55,373 bases of DNA from NCBI GenBank assembly GCA_945957295.1, contig CAMFLH010000002.1, positions 1 to 55,373 on the forward strand, read 5' to 3'. Source of the DNA: an uncultured Uliginosibacterium sp. (GTDB taxonomy: Bacteria; Pseudomonadota; Gammaproteobacteria; Burkholderiales; Rhodocyclaceae). The notes below the pieces were generated by a model. That model made no database searches. It was not told the origin of the DNA and was given only the letters and a program-made list of their open reading frames with translations. Shown here piece after piece: positions 19,969-26,550 of this stretch (positions are counted from its first letter, which is position 1; every line of letters begins with the position of its first letter). The translations under genes were made by a program, and so were the position numbers.

Positions 19969-21039
19969 ATGGACTTTACCAGCCGCGCCATCGCCTATTG
20001 CCGCCCCGGCTTTGAAAAAGATCTTGCTGCCGAGTTTGCGGCGCGCTGTGCGAAGTCGGGTGTCGCAGGGCATTCGCTCGCCACGCCCGACAGCGGCTTC
20101 GTGCTGCACGAATTCGATGCGCCGCTTGAAGAGGCGCAACGCGTCGTCTCCTATGACAACCTGATCTTTGCGCGCCAGCTCGTGTGGGTACGAGAAGCGC
20201 TCGAAGATCTGCCCGAGAAGGACCGGCTGACGCCGATCCTCGCCGCGATCAATCGCGTGCACGGGCGCTTCGGCCGCGTGTGGGCAGAGACGGCAGACAC
20301 CAACGAGGCAAAGACACTCTCGTCTTTCCTCAAGCGCTTCATGCCTCACCTCGAACGCGCACTGCATGAAGGCCGCCGCCTGATTGACCGGAACGATGCA
20401 CCCAACCTGCATTTGTTCTTCATCGATTCGTCGCATGTGTTCATCTGCACTTCTGACCCCGCCAACGCCTCACCCTGGCCGATGGGTATCGCGCGCCTGC
20501 GGATGCCGCGCGAGGCGCCCAGCCGCTCAACCCTCAAACTCGCTGAAGCCTTCTTCGGCCTGCTCAGTGAAGACGAACGCAACGCTTCCCTGCGTGCCGG
20601 CCTGCGCGCGGTCGACCTCGGCGCTGCGCCCGGCGGTTGGACCTGGCAATTCGTCAGCCGCGGTTTGCTGGTTACTGCAGTGGATAACGGCCCGATGAGC
20701 GAAAGCGTTAGGGCAACGGGCCTCGTCGAGCATGTGCGCGCAGACGGTTTCGTGTGGAAGCCTTCGAAACCGGTGGAATGGATGGTCTGCGACATGGTCG
20801 AGCAACCTTCGCGCGTTGCGCAGCTCGTGGCGGAATGGGTGGCTTCCGGACGCTGCCGGCGCTCGATGTTCAACCTCAAGCTGCCGATGAAGAAACGCCA
20901 CGATGCAATCGAACAGGCGCGCAACCTGATCTACAAGCGGATGTCGGTATCCGGCCGCGACTGGACGCTGCGCTTCAAGCACCTGTACCACGACCGCGAA
21001 GAAGTCACCGGCTACCTCGCGTCGATCAAGCACGGATGA
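19969..21039 (+). CDS. rlmM: 23S rRNA 2'-O-ribose methyltransferase (C2498)
   Basis: A 356-residue protein; E. coli RlmM is about 366. The N-terminal THUMP-like half starts SRAIAYCRPGFEKDLAAEF. The Rossmann methyltransferase has SAM motif I AVDLGAAPGGWTWQF, motif IV-type WMVCDMVEQP, and the KLPMKK segment with the catalytic Lys. It methylates the ribose of C2498 in 23S rRNA. The ATG at 19969 is chosen because the conserved N-terminus starts there, although the frame is open to 19621. It overlaps the YchJ-like gene by 4 nt. Confidence 0.94.
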   Translation: MDFTSRAIAYCRPGFEKDLAAEFAARCAKSGVAGHSLATPDSGFVLHEFDAPLEEAQRVVSYDNLIFARQLVWVREALEDLPEKDRLTPILAAINRVHGRFGRVWAETADTNEAKTLSSFLKRFMPHLERALHEGRRLIDRNDAPNLHLFFIDSSHVFICTSDPANASPWPMGIARLRMPREAPSRSTLKLAEAFFGLLSEDERNASLRAGLRAVDLGAAPGGWTWQFVSRGLLVTAVDNGPMSESVRATGLVEHVRADGFVWKPSKPVEWMVCDMVEQPSRVAQLVAEWVASGRCRRSMFNLKLPMKKRHDAIEQARNLIYKRMSVSGRDWTLRFKHLYHDREEVTGYLASIKHG

Positions 21040-21419
21040 AGCCGCCGCTGGACTGCCCCTGCGGCGGCGGCCGCTACGCCGCCTGCTGCGAACGCTGGCA
21101 TGCAGGCGAAGCGGCCCCCGATGCAGAGGCGTTGATGCGCTCGCGCTACAGCGCATTCGCGTTGGGTTTGACGGATTACCTGCTTGCCACCTGGCACCCG
21201 GACACTCGCCCGGCCACGCTGGATCTGAATGAGTCACCAGCACCGAAGTGGATCGGGCTCCAGGTGCTCGCACATCAGGCCGAGGGCGACAGCGCGCAGG
21301 TCGAATTCATCGCGCGTTACAAAATCGGCGGGCGCGCACACCGACTGCACGAGAACAGCCGTTTTCTCCGTCGCGACGGGCGCTGGTATTACGTGGCCGG
21401 GATCATCGACGAGCAGTGA
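21036..21419 (+). CDS. YchJ-family (UPF0225) SEC-C motif protein
   Basis: A 127-residue protein. It opens with the SEC-C zinc motif CPCGGGRYAACCERW, followed by AEALMRSRYSAFALGLTDYLLATWH, the hallmark of the YchJ/UPF0225 family, and an NTF2-like fold ending in RDGRWYYVAG. Function is unknown; the SEC-C part probably binds Zn. The ATG at 21036 overlaps the rlmM stop (ATGA), so it is translated together with the rRNA methyltransferase. Confidence 0.9.
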   Translation: MKPPLDCPCGGGRYAACCERWHAGEAAPDAEALMRSRYSAFALGLTDYLLATWHPDTRPATLDLNESPAPKWIGLQVLAHQAEGDSAQVEFIARYKIGGRAHRLHENSRFLRRDGRWYYVAGIIDEQ

Positions 21420-21477
21420 GCGCTGCCCCAAACTGCATCAACGTAAGCCACGGCAGACGGGGCGGACGATAGGGCGC

Positions 21478-21524
21478 GCTACCCACAACTTACCCACAGA
21501 CTCATGCACAACTTTTGTGGATAA
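21478..21524. promoter_or_regulatory. Cluster of DnaA-box-like sites
   Basis: A perfect box TGTGGATAA (21516-21524, minus-strand TTATCCACA) faces TTACCCACA (21490-21498, 8/9). A further CTACCCACA starts at 21478. CTTACCCACA and TGTGGATAAG form an imperfect inverted repeat. Three sites within 47 bp in non-promoter DNA are more than expected by chance and could titrate DnaA. Confidence 0.4.
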
Positions 21525-21680
21525 GCCAAACGAATAATCTGCGAAACATTTCGTCACCTTATCGGACGCTAAAGTCCAGCCCGATACGGCCGTCAATGCA
21601 CACACAGGCAAGCATGCACAGCCTGACAAAACAGACGGAAACGGAAACGATCCAAACCGGCTCGACCCGGTGAGCAACAC

Positions 21681-21710
21681 AAGAAGCCGCGGCTAAGCCC
21701 GCGGCTTCTT
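21681..21710 (+). terminator. Terminator hairpin after rlmM-ychJ
   Basis: A perfect 12-bp stem (AAGAAGCCGCGG with CCGCGGCTTCTT) encloses a 6-nt loop. The T-rich end TTCTTCATTT lies on the plus strand, so it most probably ends transcripts from ychJ, although it lies 260 nt beyond that stop. It could work in both directions. Confidence 0.55.
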
Positions 21711-21725
21711 CATTTCCGGAAGCAG

Positions 21726-21756
21726 GAAAAGAAAAAGGGCCGCGCGATGCGGCCCT
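21726..21756 (-). terminator. Rho-independent terminator of gltX
   Basis: On the minus strand AGGGCCGC and GCGGCCCT form an 8-bp stem around a 5-nt loop (21756-21736), followed by TTTTTCTTTT. It begins 24 nt after the gltX stop. Confidence 0.88.
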
Positions 21757-21779
21757 CAGACTGCTGAAACGCCCGCCGA

Positions 21780-23177
21780 TCAGGCAAAGCGCGCCAAGCG
21801 CGCCAGCACGCGTTCGCGGCCAATCACTTCCAGCACCGCGTCGATCGCCGGCGTCTGCGCCACACCCAGCAGCGCAACACGCAGCGGAATCGCAACCTGT
21901 GGCATTTTCAGACCATGCTCGGTGCAAGTCTCCTTGATCGCCGCACTCAGGGCGACCTTGTCCCAAGCCACTTCGGCGAGGCGCGCGCGCAGCGATGTCA
22001 GCGCAGCGATGGCGGCATCGGTGAAGTGCTGCGCTGCGAGTTCATCCGACGGCGTCACGTCGATGTAGTACGGCTCCACCGAGTCAGCCAGTTGCACCAG
22101 CGTATTCACCCGCTCGCGGTACAGCGCGATCACTGCATCCAGCGCCGGGCCTCCGGCCATTGAAACACCACGCTGAGTCAGGCGACGGGTGGCATCGGCG
22201 GCGAGCACCGTGACATCGGTCTGCTTGATGTAGTGCGCATTGAGCCAATCGAGCTTGTCGAAATTGAACTGCGCTGCGGACGGCGTGATGCGATCAAGAT
22301 CGAACCACTCCACGAACTGCTCGCGCGAAAAGATCTCGTCATCGCCGTGGCTCCAGCCCAAGCGTGCGAGGTAGTTGATCACCGCGTCGCGCAGGTAGCC
22401 ATCGTCGTCGTACTGCATCACACTGACTGCGCCATGGCGCTTGGAGAGCTTCTGCCCGTCGTCGCCCAGGATCATCGACAGGTGGCCGTACTGCGGCACC
22501 TCGGCACCCAAGGCGCGCAGGATGTTGATCTGGCGCGGCGTGTTGTTCACGTGGTCGTCACCACGGATCACATGCGTGATGCCCATGTCCCAGTCATCAA
22601 CCACCACGCAGAAGTTGTAAGTCGGCGTGCCGTCCGGCCGCGCAATGATCAGATCATCGAGCTCGGCGTTGTCGAACTCGATCTCGCCCTTGACCACGTC
22701 TTTCCATGCCACCTTGCCAGAGGTCGGATTCTTAAAGCGGACCACCGGCTTTACGCCTTCCGGCGGTGTCGGCAACACCTTGCCCGCCTCCGGGCGCCAG
22801 CGGCCGTCGTAGCGCGGCTTGTCGCCACGCGCACGTTGCGCCTCACGGATCGCTTCAAGTTCTTCCGGTGTCGTATAGCAGTAGTAAGCGGTGCCCGCCT
22901 CCAACATCTGGCCGATCACCTGCTTGTAACGATCCATACGCTGCATCTGGTAGAACGGGCCTTCGTCCCATTCGAGCCCGAGCCAGTTCATACCGTCCAG
23001 AATCGCCTGCACCGCCTCGGGGGTCGAACGCGCGACATCGGTGTCCTCGATCCGCAGGATGAAGTCGCCACCGTGATGGCGAGCATAGGCCCACGAGAAC
23101 AGTGCGGTGCGCGCGCCGCCGATGTGAAGGAAGCCGGTCGGGCTGGGAGCGAAACGGGTACGGATGCGTCGAGTCAT
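21780..23177 (-). CDS. gltX: Glutamyl-tRNA synthetase
   Basis: A 465-residue class I synthetase, the normal size. The HIGH motif is [13 protein letters not shown] (HIGG at 18-21) and the KMSKS-equivalent is KLSKR at 243-247. It also has LRIEDTD and [11 protein letters not shown], both diagnostic of GluRS. It attaches glutamate to tRNA-Glu and possibly to tRNA-Gln if the host lacks GlnRS; this window does not show which. It is monocistronic with its own terminator, divergent from tRNA-Val. Confidence 0.96.
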   Translation of the reverse strand: MTRRIRTRFAPSPTGFLHIGGARTALFSWAYARHHGGDFILRIEDTDVARSTPEAVQAILDGMNWLGLEWDEGPFYQMQRMDRYKQVIGQMLEAGTAYYCYTTPEELEAIREAQRARGDKPRYDGRWRPEAGKVLPTPPEGVKPVVRFKNPTSGKVAWKDVVKGEIEFDNAELDDLIIARPDGTPTYNFCVVVDDWDMGITHVIRGDDHVNNTPRQINILRALGAEVPQYGHLSMILGDDGQKLSKRHGAVSVMQYDDDGYLRDAVINYLARLGWSHGDDEIFSREQFVEWFDLDRITPSAAQFNFDKLDWLNAHYIKQTDVTVLAADATRRLTQRGVSMAGGPALDAVIALYRERVNTLVQLADSVEPYYIDVTPSDELAAQHFTDAAIAALTSLRARLAEVAWDKVALSAAIKETCTEHGLKMPQVAIPLRVALLGVAQTPAIDAVLEVIGRERVLARLARFA

Positions 23178-23246
23178 GGCAATGGTCGGCCGGAATCGGA
23201 AAAGACCGCCATTCTACCGGAGCCGCGCACCCCAATACGCAGAGTA

Positions 23247-23275
23247 TTGACCACTGAATTGGACCACGGTATAGT
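23247..23275 (+). promoter_or_regulatory. Sigma-70 promoter of tRNA-Val
   Basis: TTGACC (23247-23252) and TATAGT (23270-23275) are separated by exactly 17 nt, a near-consensus promoter placed about 20 nt before the tRNA. The expected start is near 23282. Confidence 0.85.
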
Positions 23276-23295
23276 TGCGGTCTTCGCTGCACGTC

Positions 23296-23370
23296 GGGCA
23301 GTTAGCTCAGCGGTAGAGCACTGCCTTCACACGGCAGGGGTCACTGGTTCGATCCCAGTACTGCCCACCA
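23296..23370 (+). tRNA. tRNA-Val (CAC)
   Basis: 75 nt including an encoded CCA. The acceptor stem GGGCAGT pairs with ACTGCCC, the D stem is GCTC/GAGC, the anticodon stem CTGCC/GGCAG holds loop TTCACAC (anticodon CAC, reading GUG), and the T arm is ACTGG-TTCGATC-CCAGT. The 3' end directly abuts phage-type DNA, which makes it the likely prophage attachment site. Confidence 0.95.
23340..23370 (+). other. Candidate attachment-site core (attL) in the tRNA 3' end
   Basis: Phage genes start 130 nt after the tRNA, and tyrosine-recombinase phages commonly use the T-arm to CCA part of tRNA genes as att core. The second copy (attR) and the integrase would lie beyond the right edge, so this cannot be confirmed here. 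Confidence 0.45.
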
Positions 23371-23389
23371 CCGACTTGCGGCGATAAAT

Positions 23390-23483
23390 CAACGGGTTAC
23401 GAAGTTTTCGGCGTCTAATAAAACTGACGGCGACTGCGACGTAACCCTTTGTTTTTATTGGGGCGTGGTGGCGTTTATTAGAC
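23390..23483. repeat. Two interleaved inverted repeats beside the tRNA
   Basis: CAACGGGTTACG near 23390-23401 faces CGTAACCCTTTG (23440-23451; 11 of 12 pair). GTCTAATAAA (23413-23422) faces TTTATTAGAC (23474-23483; perfect, 10 bp). They are AT-rich against a GC-rich background and lie between the tRNA and the first phage gene, where integrase or excisionase arm sites are expected. Confidence 0.6.
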
Positions 23484-23501
23484 AGTTTTTTACGCTGTCC
23501 G

Positions 23502-24248
23502 CTACCCCGGCGACGGCCTCGCTCGCCCAGCAGAACGCGACGACGGCAGCGGTGGCAGAATCGCCTGCGAATGTAGCCGCCGCTGAATCAGCGCCAGCCC
23601 CTTCCCGGTAACCAGCGTCCGGGTGTAGGTGACCTTCTCCCCGTGCTTGTCCGTGTACGCCCGCTCGACCACGCGGAAGTGCCCGGCATCGATGTGCTGC
23701 TGGTACGGAAGGTTATTGCGCATCAACAGGCCCTCGTCGCGCAGGAACTGGAACAGGCGTATCGATCCCGTTTTCAACACCTTCGCCACCTCCTGCACCG
23801 TCTGGCCGTTGATCGCCTCGGTCACGGCGTCGTGAAACTCGGCCTTGGGTGTCATTTCCTCGACCTTCTGTTCCAGCGCGACCACCTTCTCGGTGTAGCT
23901 CAGGAGCATGCCGCGCAGCTTGGCCGGATCGGCGAGCAGGCGCATCGGGTCGGACGCCTCGGCTTCCAGTTCCTGCCAGCGGTCAATGATCGCGGCACGC
24001 ATCGCCACGCTGTAACCGGAGACGAGAATCAGCGACTCGCGCTTGGGGAGCTTGAAGATTGGGTACGACTGGCCGTTCTGGGGGTTGGTGTGGGTATGCT
24101 CAAAACTGAGCACACCCCCCTCGCCGTGCAATTCCGTCAGCATCGTGCGGATGTCACGCATCACGTTGCGATGTTCCTTGCCAGTCAGCTCGGCGATCTC
24201 AAGGCTGCTCATCGTGGCCGGCGCGCCGGCAATGGTCAGATCATTCAT
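23502..24248 (-). CDS. Rha/KilAC-domain phage antirepressor-type regulator
   Basis: A 248-residue two-domain protein. Residues 10-95 are a Rha (pRha) domain: MSSLEIAELTGKEHRNVMRDI, then FKLPKRESLILVSGYS and IDRWQELE. A short coiled coil (about 115-130) leads to a KilAC-type domain with INGQTVQEVAKVLKTGSIRLFQFLRDEGLL. Such proteins are DNA-binding regulators or antirepressors in temperate phages. The frame is open further upstream, but ATG 24248 overlaps the previous gene's stop by 8 nt and starts the conserved part. The C-terminus is Arg/Ser/Pro-rich. Confidence 0.85.
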   Translation of the reverse strand: MNDLTIAGAPATMSSLEIAELTGKEHRNVMRDIRTMLTELHGEGGVLSFEHTHTNPQNGQSYPIFKLPKRESLILVSGYSVAMRAAIIDRWQELEAEASDPMRLLADPAKLRGMLLSYTEKVVALEQKVEEMTPKAEFHDAVTEAINGQTVQEVAKVLKTGSIRLFQFLRDEGLLMRNNLPYQQHIDAGHFRVVERAYTDKHGEKVTYTRTLVTGKGLALIQRRLHSQAILPPLPSSRSAGRARPSPG

Positions 24249-24576
24249 GATCGACCCCCGGGTACGGCCGCAACATGATCGGGGGAAGCGCGACGGGATC
24301 AACTTCAAGGTACTCGACTTCAATTCTCACCCGTCCGGAGTCAGACGGAACCACGCCGATGACGCGAGCAACCCTGCCGGACGGCGTGATGACGAGCGCG
24401 CCCGGTGTGGTGACGCGGGCAAGGTGGTCCGCCGCATCGATCGCGGGCGCCAGATCGCCGGCGTTGGGTGTGGTGCTAGCGGAAATGCTGTCCGCGTCGC
24501 GGTCGGGGAGCAGGCTGAATGGAACGGGTTGTTGCTTGCGCGGGGCGGACGCCGGCGCCGGGGTGGGTTGAGTCAT
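24241..24576 (-). CDS. Small phage protein of unknown function
   Basis: 111 residues. A Pro/Ala-rich, probably disordered N-terminus (1-45) precedes a compact beta-rich part (GALVITPSGRVARVIGVVPS, then VRIEVEYLEVDP). That part could be a small SH3-like barrel. No family is recognised. The ATG has AGGAG upstream and overlaps the stop of a 48-codon leader ORF as ATGA; its own stop overlaps the start of the Rha gene. The three form a coupled unit behind the promoter at 24820-24849. Confidence 0.6.
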   Translation of the reverse strand: MTQPTPAPASAPRKQQPVPFSLLPDRDADSISASTTPNAGDLAPAIDAADHLARVTTPGALVITPSGRVARVIGVVPSDSGRVRIEVEYLEVDPVALPPIMLRPYPGVDHE

Positions 24577-24719
24577 GGCAGGACTCCTATGCAGCGGTTG
24601 GATTTTCCGCTAACCCCGACGCCAATCAGGGTGAGCGGAACCGTGCGGGTTGGCGTACCGGGCATAGGAACCGGCAGGGCCGAAGCCCTCCCGCACGGCC
24701 CGCCCAAAGGCAATGCCAT
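24573..24719 (-). CDS. 48-codon leader ORF upstream of the rha unit
   Basis: The peptide starts MALPLGGPCGRASALPVPMP and ends SNRCIGVLP. It lies in the otherwise gene-free stretch 24577-24883. Its TGA overlaps the next gene's ATG (ATGA), and a hairpin plus T-run sits just before its ATG, with no clear Shine-Dalgarno in between. The frame is open up to a TAG about 39 nt further upstream. Either it is a small protein like the ash-type leader peptides of other phages (memory, unverified) or a coupling/attenuation leader. Confidence 0.4.
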   Translation of the reverse strand: MALPLGGPCGRASALPVPMPGTPTRTVPLTLIGVGVSGKSNRCIGVLP

Positions 24720-24726
24720 GCGCGCG

Positions 24727-24759
24727 CAAAAAAGCCGCGACGTGTAACGTGGCGCGGCT
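24727..24759 (-). terminator. Attenuator-like hairpin with T-run in the rha leader
   Basis: On the minus strand AGCCGCG and CGCGGCT (24759-24753 and 24739-24733) form a 7-bp stem with a 13-nt loop, immediately followed by TTTTT. It lies about 60 nt downstream of a good promoter and upstream of the leader ORF, so it could end a short transcript or attenuate the operon. Confidence 0.55.
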
Positions 24760-24819
24760 ATGTGCGCCTATGCTTCACGGGACGCCAATCCCGCCTGCCG
24801 TTGGTGCGGCATTGGTCGA

Positions 24820-24849
24820 AGCGTAGACGCTGGCGCGGCGGTAAGTCAA
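24820..24849 (-). promoter_or_regulatory. Sigma-70 promoter of the rha unit
   Basis: On the minus strand TTGACT (24849-24844) and TACGCT (24825-24820) are 18 nt apart. It sits just past the lipoprotein gene's stop and reads into the leader ORF, the small gene and rha. It would allow expression independent of the late operon. Confidence 0.65.
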
Positions 24850-24883
24850 GCGGCCCCCGTCGCACGCCGACTGATCTGGACCT

Positions 24884-25294
24884 TTACATGAGCCTTCCAT
24901 TGTTCTCGACGCATTTGAACGGCGGCGAGTCCGTCGCGAATTTGATAGCTGTTCCGTCGCCCGTGGGGCTCGCGATTCGCCACGGAAGCGGGCTCTTGAA
25001 CTTCTGGCTTGACTGCATGTTAATGATCGCGTCGGCTCCGATCTTTCTGGCCTCGTCAGCCATCGCAGCCGGTAGTTCATCGACCGACCCGTATGTGCGT
25101 TTCGTCGCTTTGATTCGACCGATCTCCGCGTACCTGAATTCGGTGGATATCGCGCCGGCGAGCAAACACACCGGCTGTCGGTGCGGCACCGAGAATGCAG
25201 CAGTTTTGCTCGGGTCGGTTTTGGTTCTAACCCCGCCGCAGCCGGACAGCAGCAGCCCCGCAATGATCGAGAAAACGAACAGCCTACTGCGCAT
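24884..25294 (-). CDS. Prophage-encoded lipoprotein
   Basis: 136 residues. A lipoprotein signal (MRSRLFVFSIIAGLL, lipobox LSGC, acylated Cys at about 19) is followed by a compact domain with ISTEFRYAEIGRIKATKRTY and LADEAR-type DEARKIGADAIINMQ. The GADAIINM wording resembles small heavy-metal-binding or YbjQ/DUF4156-type lipoproteins. Such prophage genes often alter the host surface or exclude related phages; that role is inference. The ATG is preceded only by a weak GGGG. Confidence 0.65.
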   Translation of the reverse strand: MRSRLFVFSIIAGLLLSGCGGVRTKTDPSKTAAFSVPHRQPVCLLAGAISTEFRYAEIGRIKATKRTYGSVDELPAAMADEARKIGADAIINMQSSQKFKSPLPWRIASPTGDGTAIKFATDSPPFKCVENNGRLM

Positions 25295-25395
25295 TTCCGG
25301 CCCCTGTGCGATTGAGAAATTGGCATCCTAGCCCCGCCCCTCCCCGCCCAGCGCTGACGTTTGTCACGGGGCGCTGCCGCGACAGGCTTCGCCAA

Positions 25396-26217
25396 TCAAG
25401 CGGCCGCCTCGGGCTTTTTCGGCAATGTCCGCGCAAGCAGTTCCTGAAACCTGCTGGCGTACCAGAGCGGCTGCGTTTCTTTCTGGTTGTTCGGGTGCGT
25501 CGCGTTCTTTCCGAACGCCAGGTTTGCTACCGACTTGTAGCGCTTCGTGCCGTTCGTCGACTTGCGCTCCATTTCCACCAGGAAGCCGGACTGCACCAGC
25601 AGTCTATTGAACGCCACGGCGCTCATGCTGACGCCGAACTCTTCGAGCAACTGGCCCACGGGCTTCGCGACCTCGCTCGATCCGGCGCCGGAATCATTCG
25701 GCGCGTCCGTCGCATAGTTCGGCAGCAGGCCGACGATACCAAGGTGCGCCTCGATCTTCTGATACCCACCCAGCACAGCCGACGGCGCAAGCTTCAAATC
25801 TTCCGCGGCGGCGCGCAGCAGCAGAATGGCCGCGGCTACTTGGTTGCGGGACGGCTGGCGCGTCGAATCGGACGGCTTCGCTTTCTCGTGGGTATAGCTG
25901 CCTGTCCTGCGGATCGTCGGAAGGATTTCCTCGAACACCAGGCGCTCGAATTCTTCGGCCGCAGGTAACGTGCAATTGACGATCAGGCGCAAAACGTCAG
26001 GTTCGGTGAGCACGCGAGCCTCTTGGGTTCGCCCGAGGCTATCGACGATGGGGTAGCGTTTAGCTACCCCACGGCAATGCGTGTTCATTGCGTCGGACGG
26101 GTTCGTGAACCCCAACGCCTCGCAAACGTCCTTGCCGACAAACAGTGGCTCGCCGTGCTCGTCGGTCACGACACGAATGGAAGTACCCTCGAACTGAAAC
26201 GGAATCAGGTTGCTCAT
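25396..26217 (-). CDS. Bro-N domain phage antirepressor-type protein
   Basis: 273 residues. Residues 5-110 are a Bro-N domain: FQFEGTSIRVV, then FVGKDVCEALGFTNPSDAM, VLTEPDVLRLIVNC and FEEILPTIRRTGSY. The C-terminal half has a helical winged-helix-like part (QLLEEFGVSMSAVAFNRLL, then GTKRYKSVANLAFG) that resembles the DNA-binding tails of phage antirepressors. GAGGGG lies 9 nt before the ATG. It is the second antirepressor-type gene within 3 kb. Confidence 0.8.
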   Translation of the reverse strand: MSNLIPFQFEGTSIRVVTDEHGEPLFVGKDVCEALGFTNPSDAMNTHCRGVAKRYPIVDSLGRTQEARVLTEPDVLRLIVNCTLPAAEEFERLVFEEILPTIRRTGSYTHEKAKPSDSTRQPSRNQVAAAILLLRAAAEDLKLAPSAVLGGYQKIEAHLGIVGLLPNYATDAPNDSGAGSSEVAKPVGQLLEEFGVSMSAVAFNRLLVQSGFLVEMERKSTNGTKRYKSVANLAFGKNATHPNNQKETQPLWYASRFQELLARTLPKKPEAAA

Positions 26218-26247
26218 ACTGTAAATCCCCTCGCTAACGGATCGAAA

Positions 26248-26267
26248 GGGGCGCTCGGCGGCGCCCC
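26248..26267 (-). terminator. Hairpin between the giant gene and the Bro-N gene
   Basis: GGGGCGC and GCGCCCC form a perfect 7-bp stem around 6 nt; on the minus strand it is followed by only TTT. It could end the late operon or fold in the Bro-N leader. The T-tract is short, so it is tentative. Confidence 0.4.
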
Positions 26268-26373
26268 ATGTTCACGTTATGGGCAGCAGTTGCCGGTTCC
26301 GCCATTGCAATTTCGTCGGCCCAGAATAGGGAAAGGTATGGCGCAAGCAATTGGGCGCTGCTAGGCTTTCTGC

Positions 26374-26550
26374 ATGACTTGGTACCATCGCGCAGCCGAA
26401 CGCAAGGCACGCTTCCGCTTCTTCAAGGACTACATCCTCCCCGTCCTGAAATGGTGGGTCATGACGTGGGCCGTTTCTGGCGCATTTTCAGCCGCACTAT
26501 TTAGCGTGATCCTGCCGATCTACTTGCTCTCGATGCTTCTATTTGGGTAG
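26374..26550 (+). CDS. Small membrane protein, opposite strand to the late operon
   Basis: 58 residues, too short for a usual length cut-off. It starts MTWYHRAAERKARFRFFKDY, strongly basic, then has two hydrophobic segments (about 21-34 and 36-57) ending LLSMLLFG. It is on the plus strand, and its last 31 nt overlap the 3' end of the giant gene. The Shine-Dalgarno is weak (AGG about 9 nt upstream). The basic-in, two-helix layout is what a real small inner-membrane protein would show, but no family is recognised. Confidence 0.45.
   Translation: MTWYHRAAERKARFRFFKDYILPVLKWWVMTWAVSGAFSAALFSVILPIYLLSMLLFG

Larger units (their letters stand above)
21420..21779. other. Intergenic region with DnaA-box-like sites and two terminators
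   Basis: These 360 bp between the convergent ychJ-like and gltX genes hold no convincing gene on either strand. The open frame on the minus strand (21438-21680) has poor coding character. The region contains a cluster of DnaA-box-like sequences (21478-21524), a long perfect hairpin (21681-21710) and the gltX terminator (21726-21756). Confidence 0.6.

Noticed and set aside
21438-21680. 80-codon minus-strand frame between ychJ-like and gltX
   Set aside because: No ribosome site, mixed low-quality composition, and it overlaps the DnaA-box cluster.
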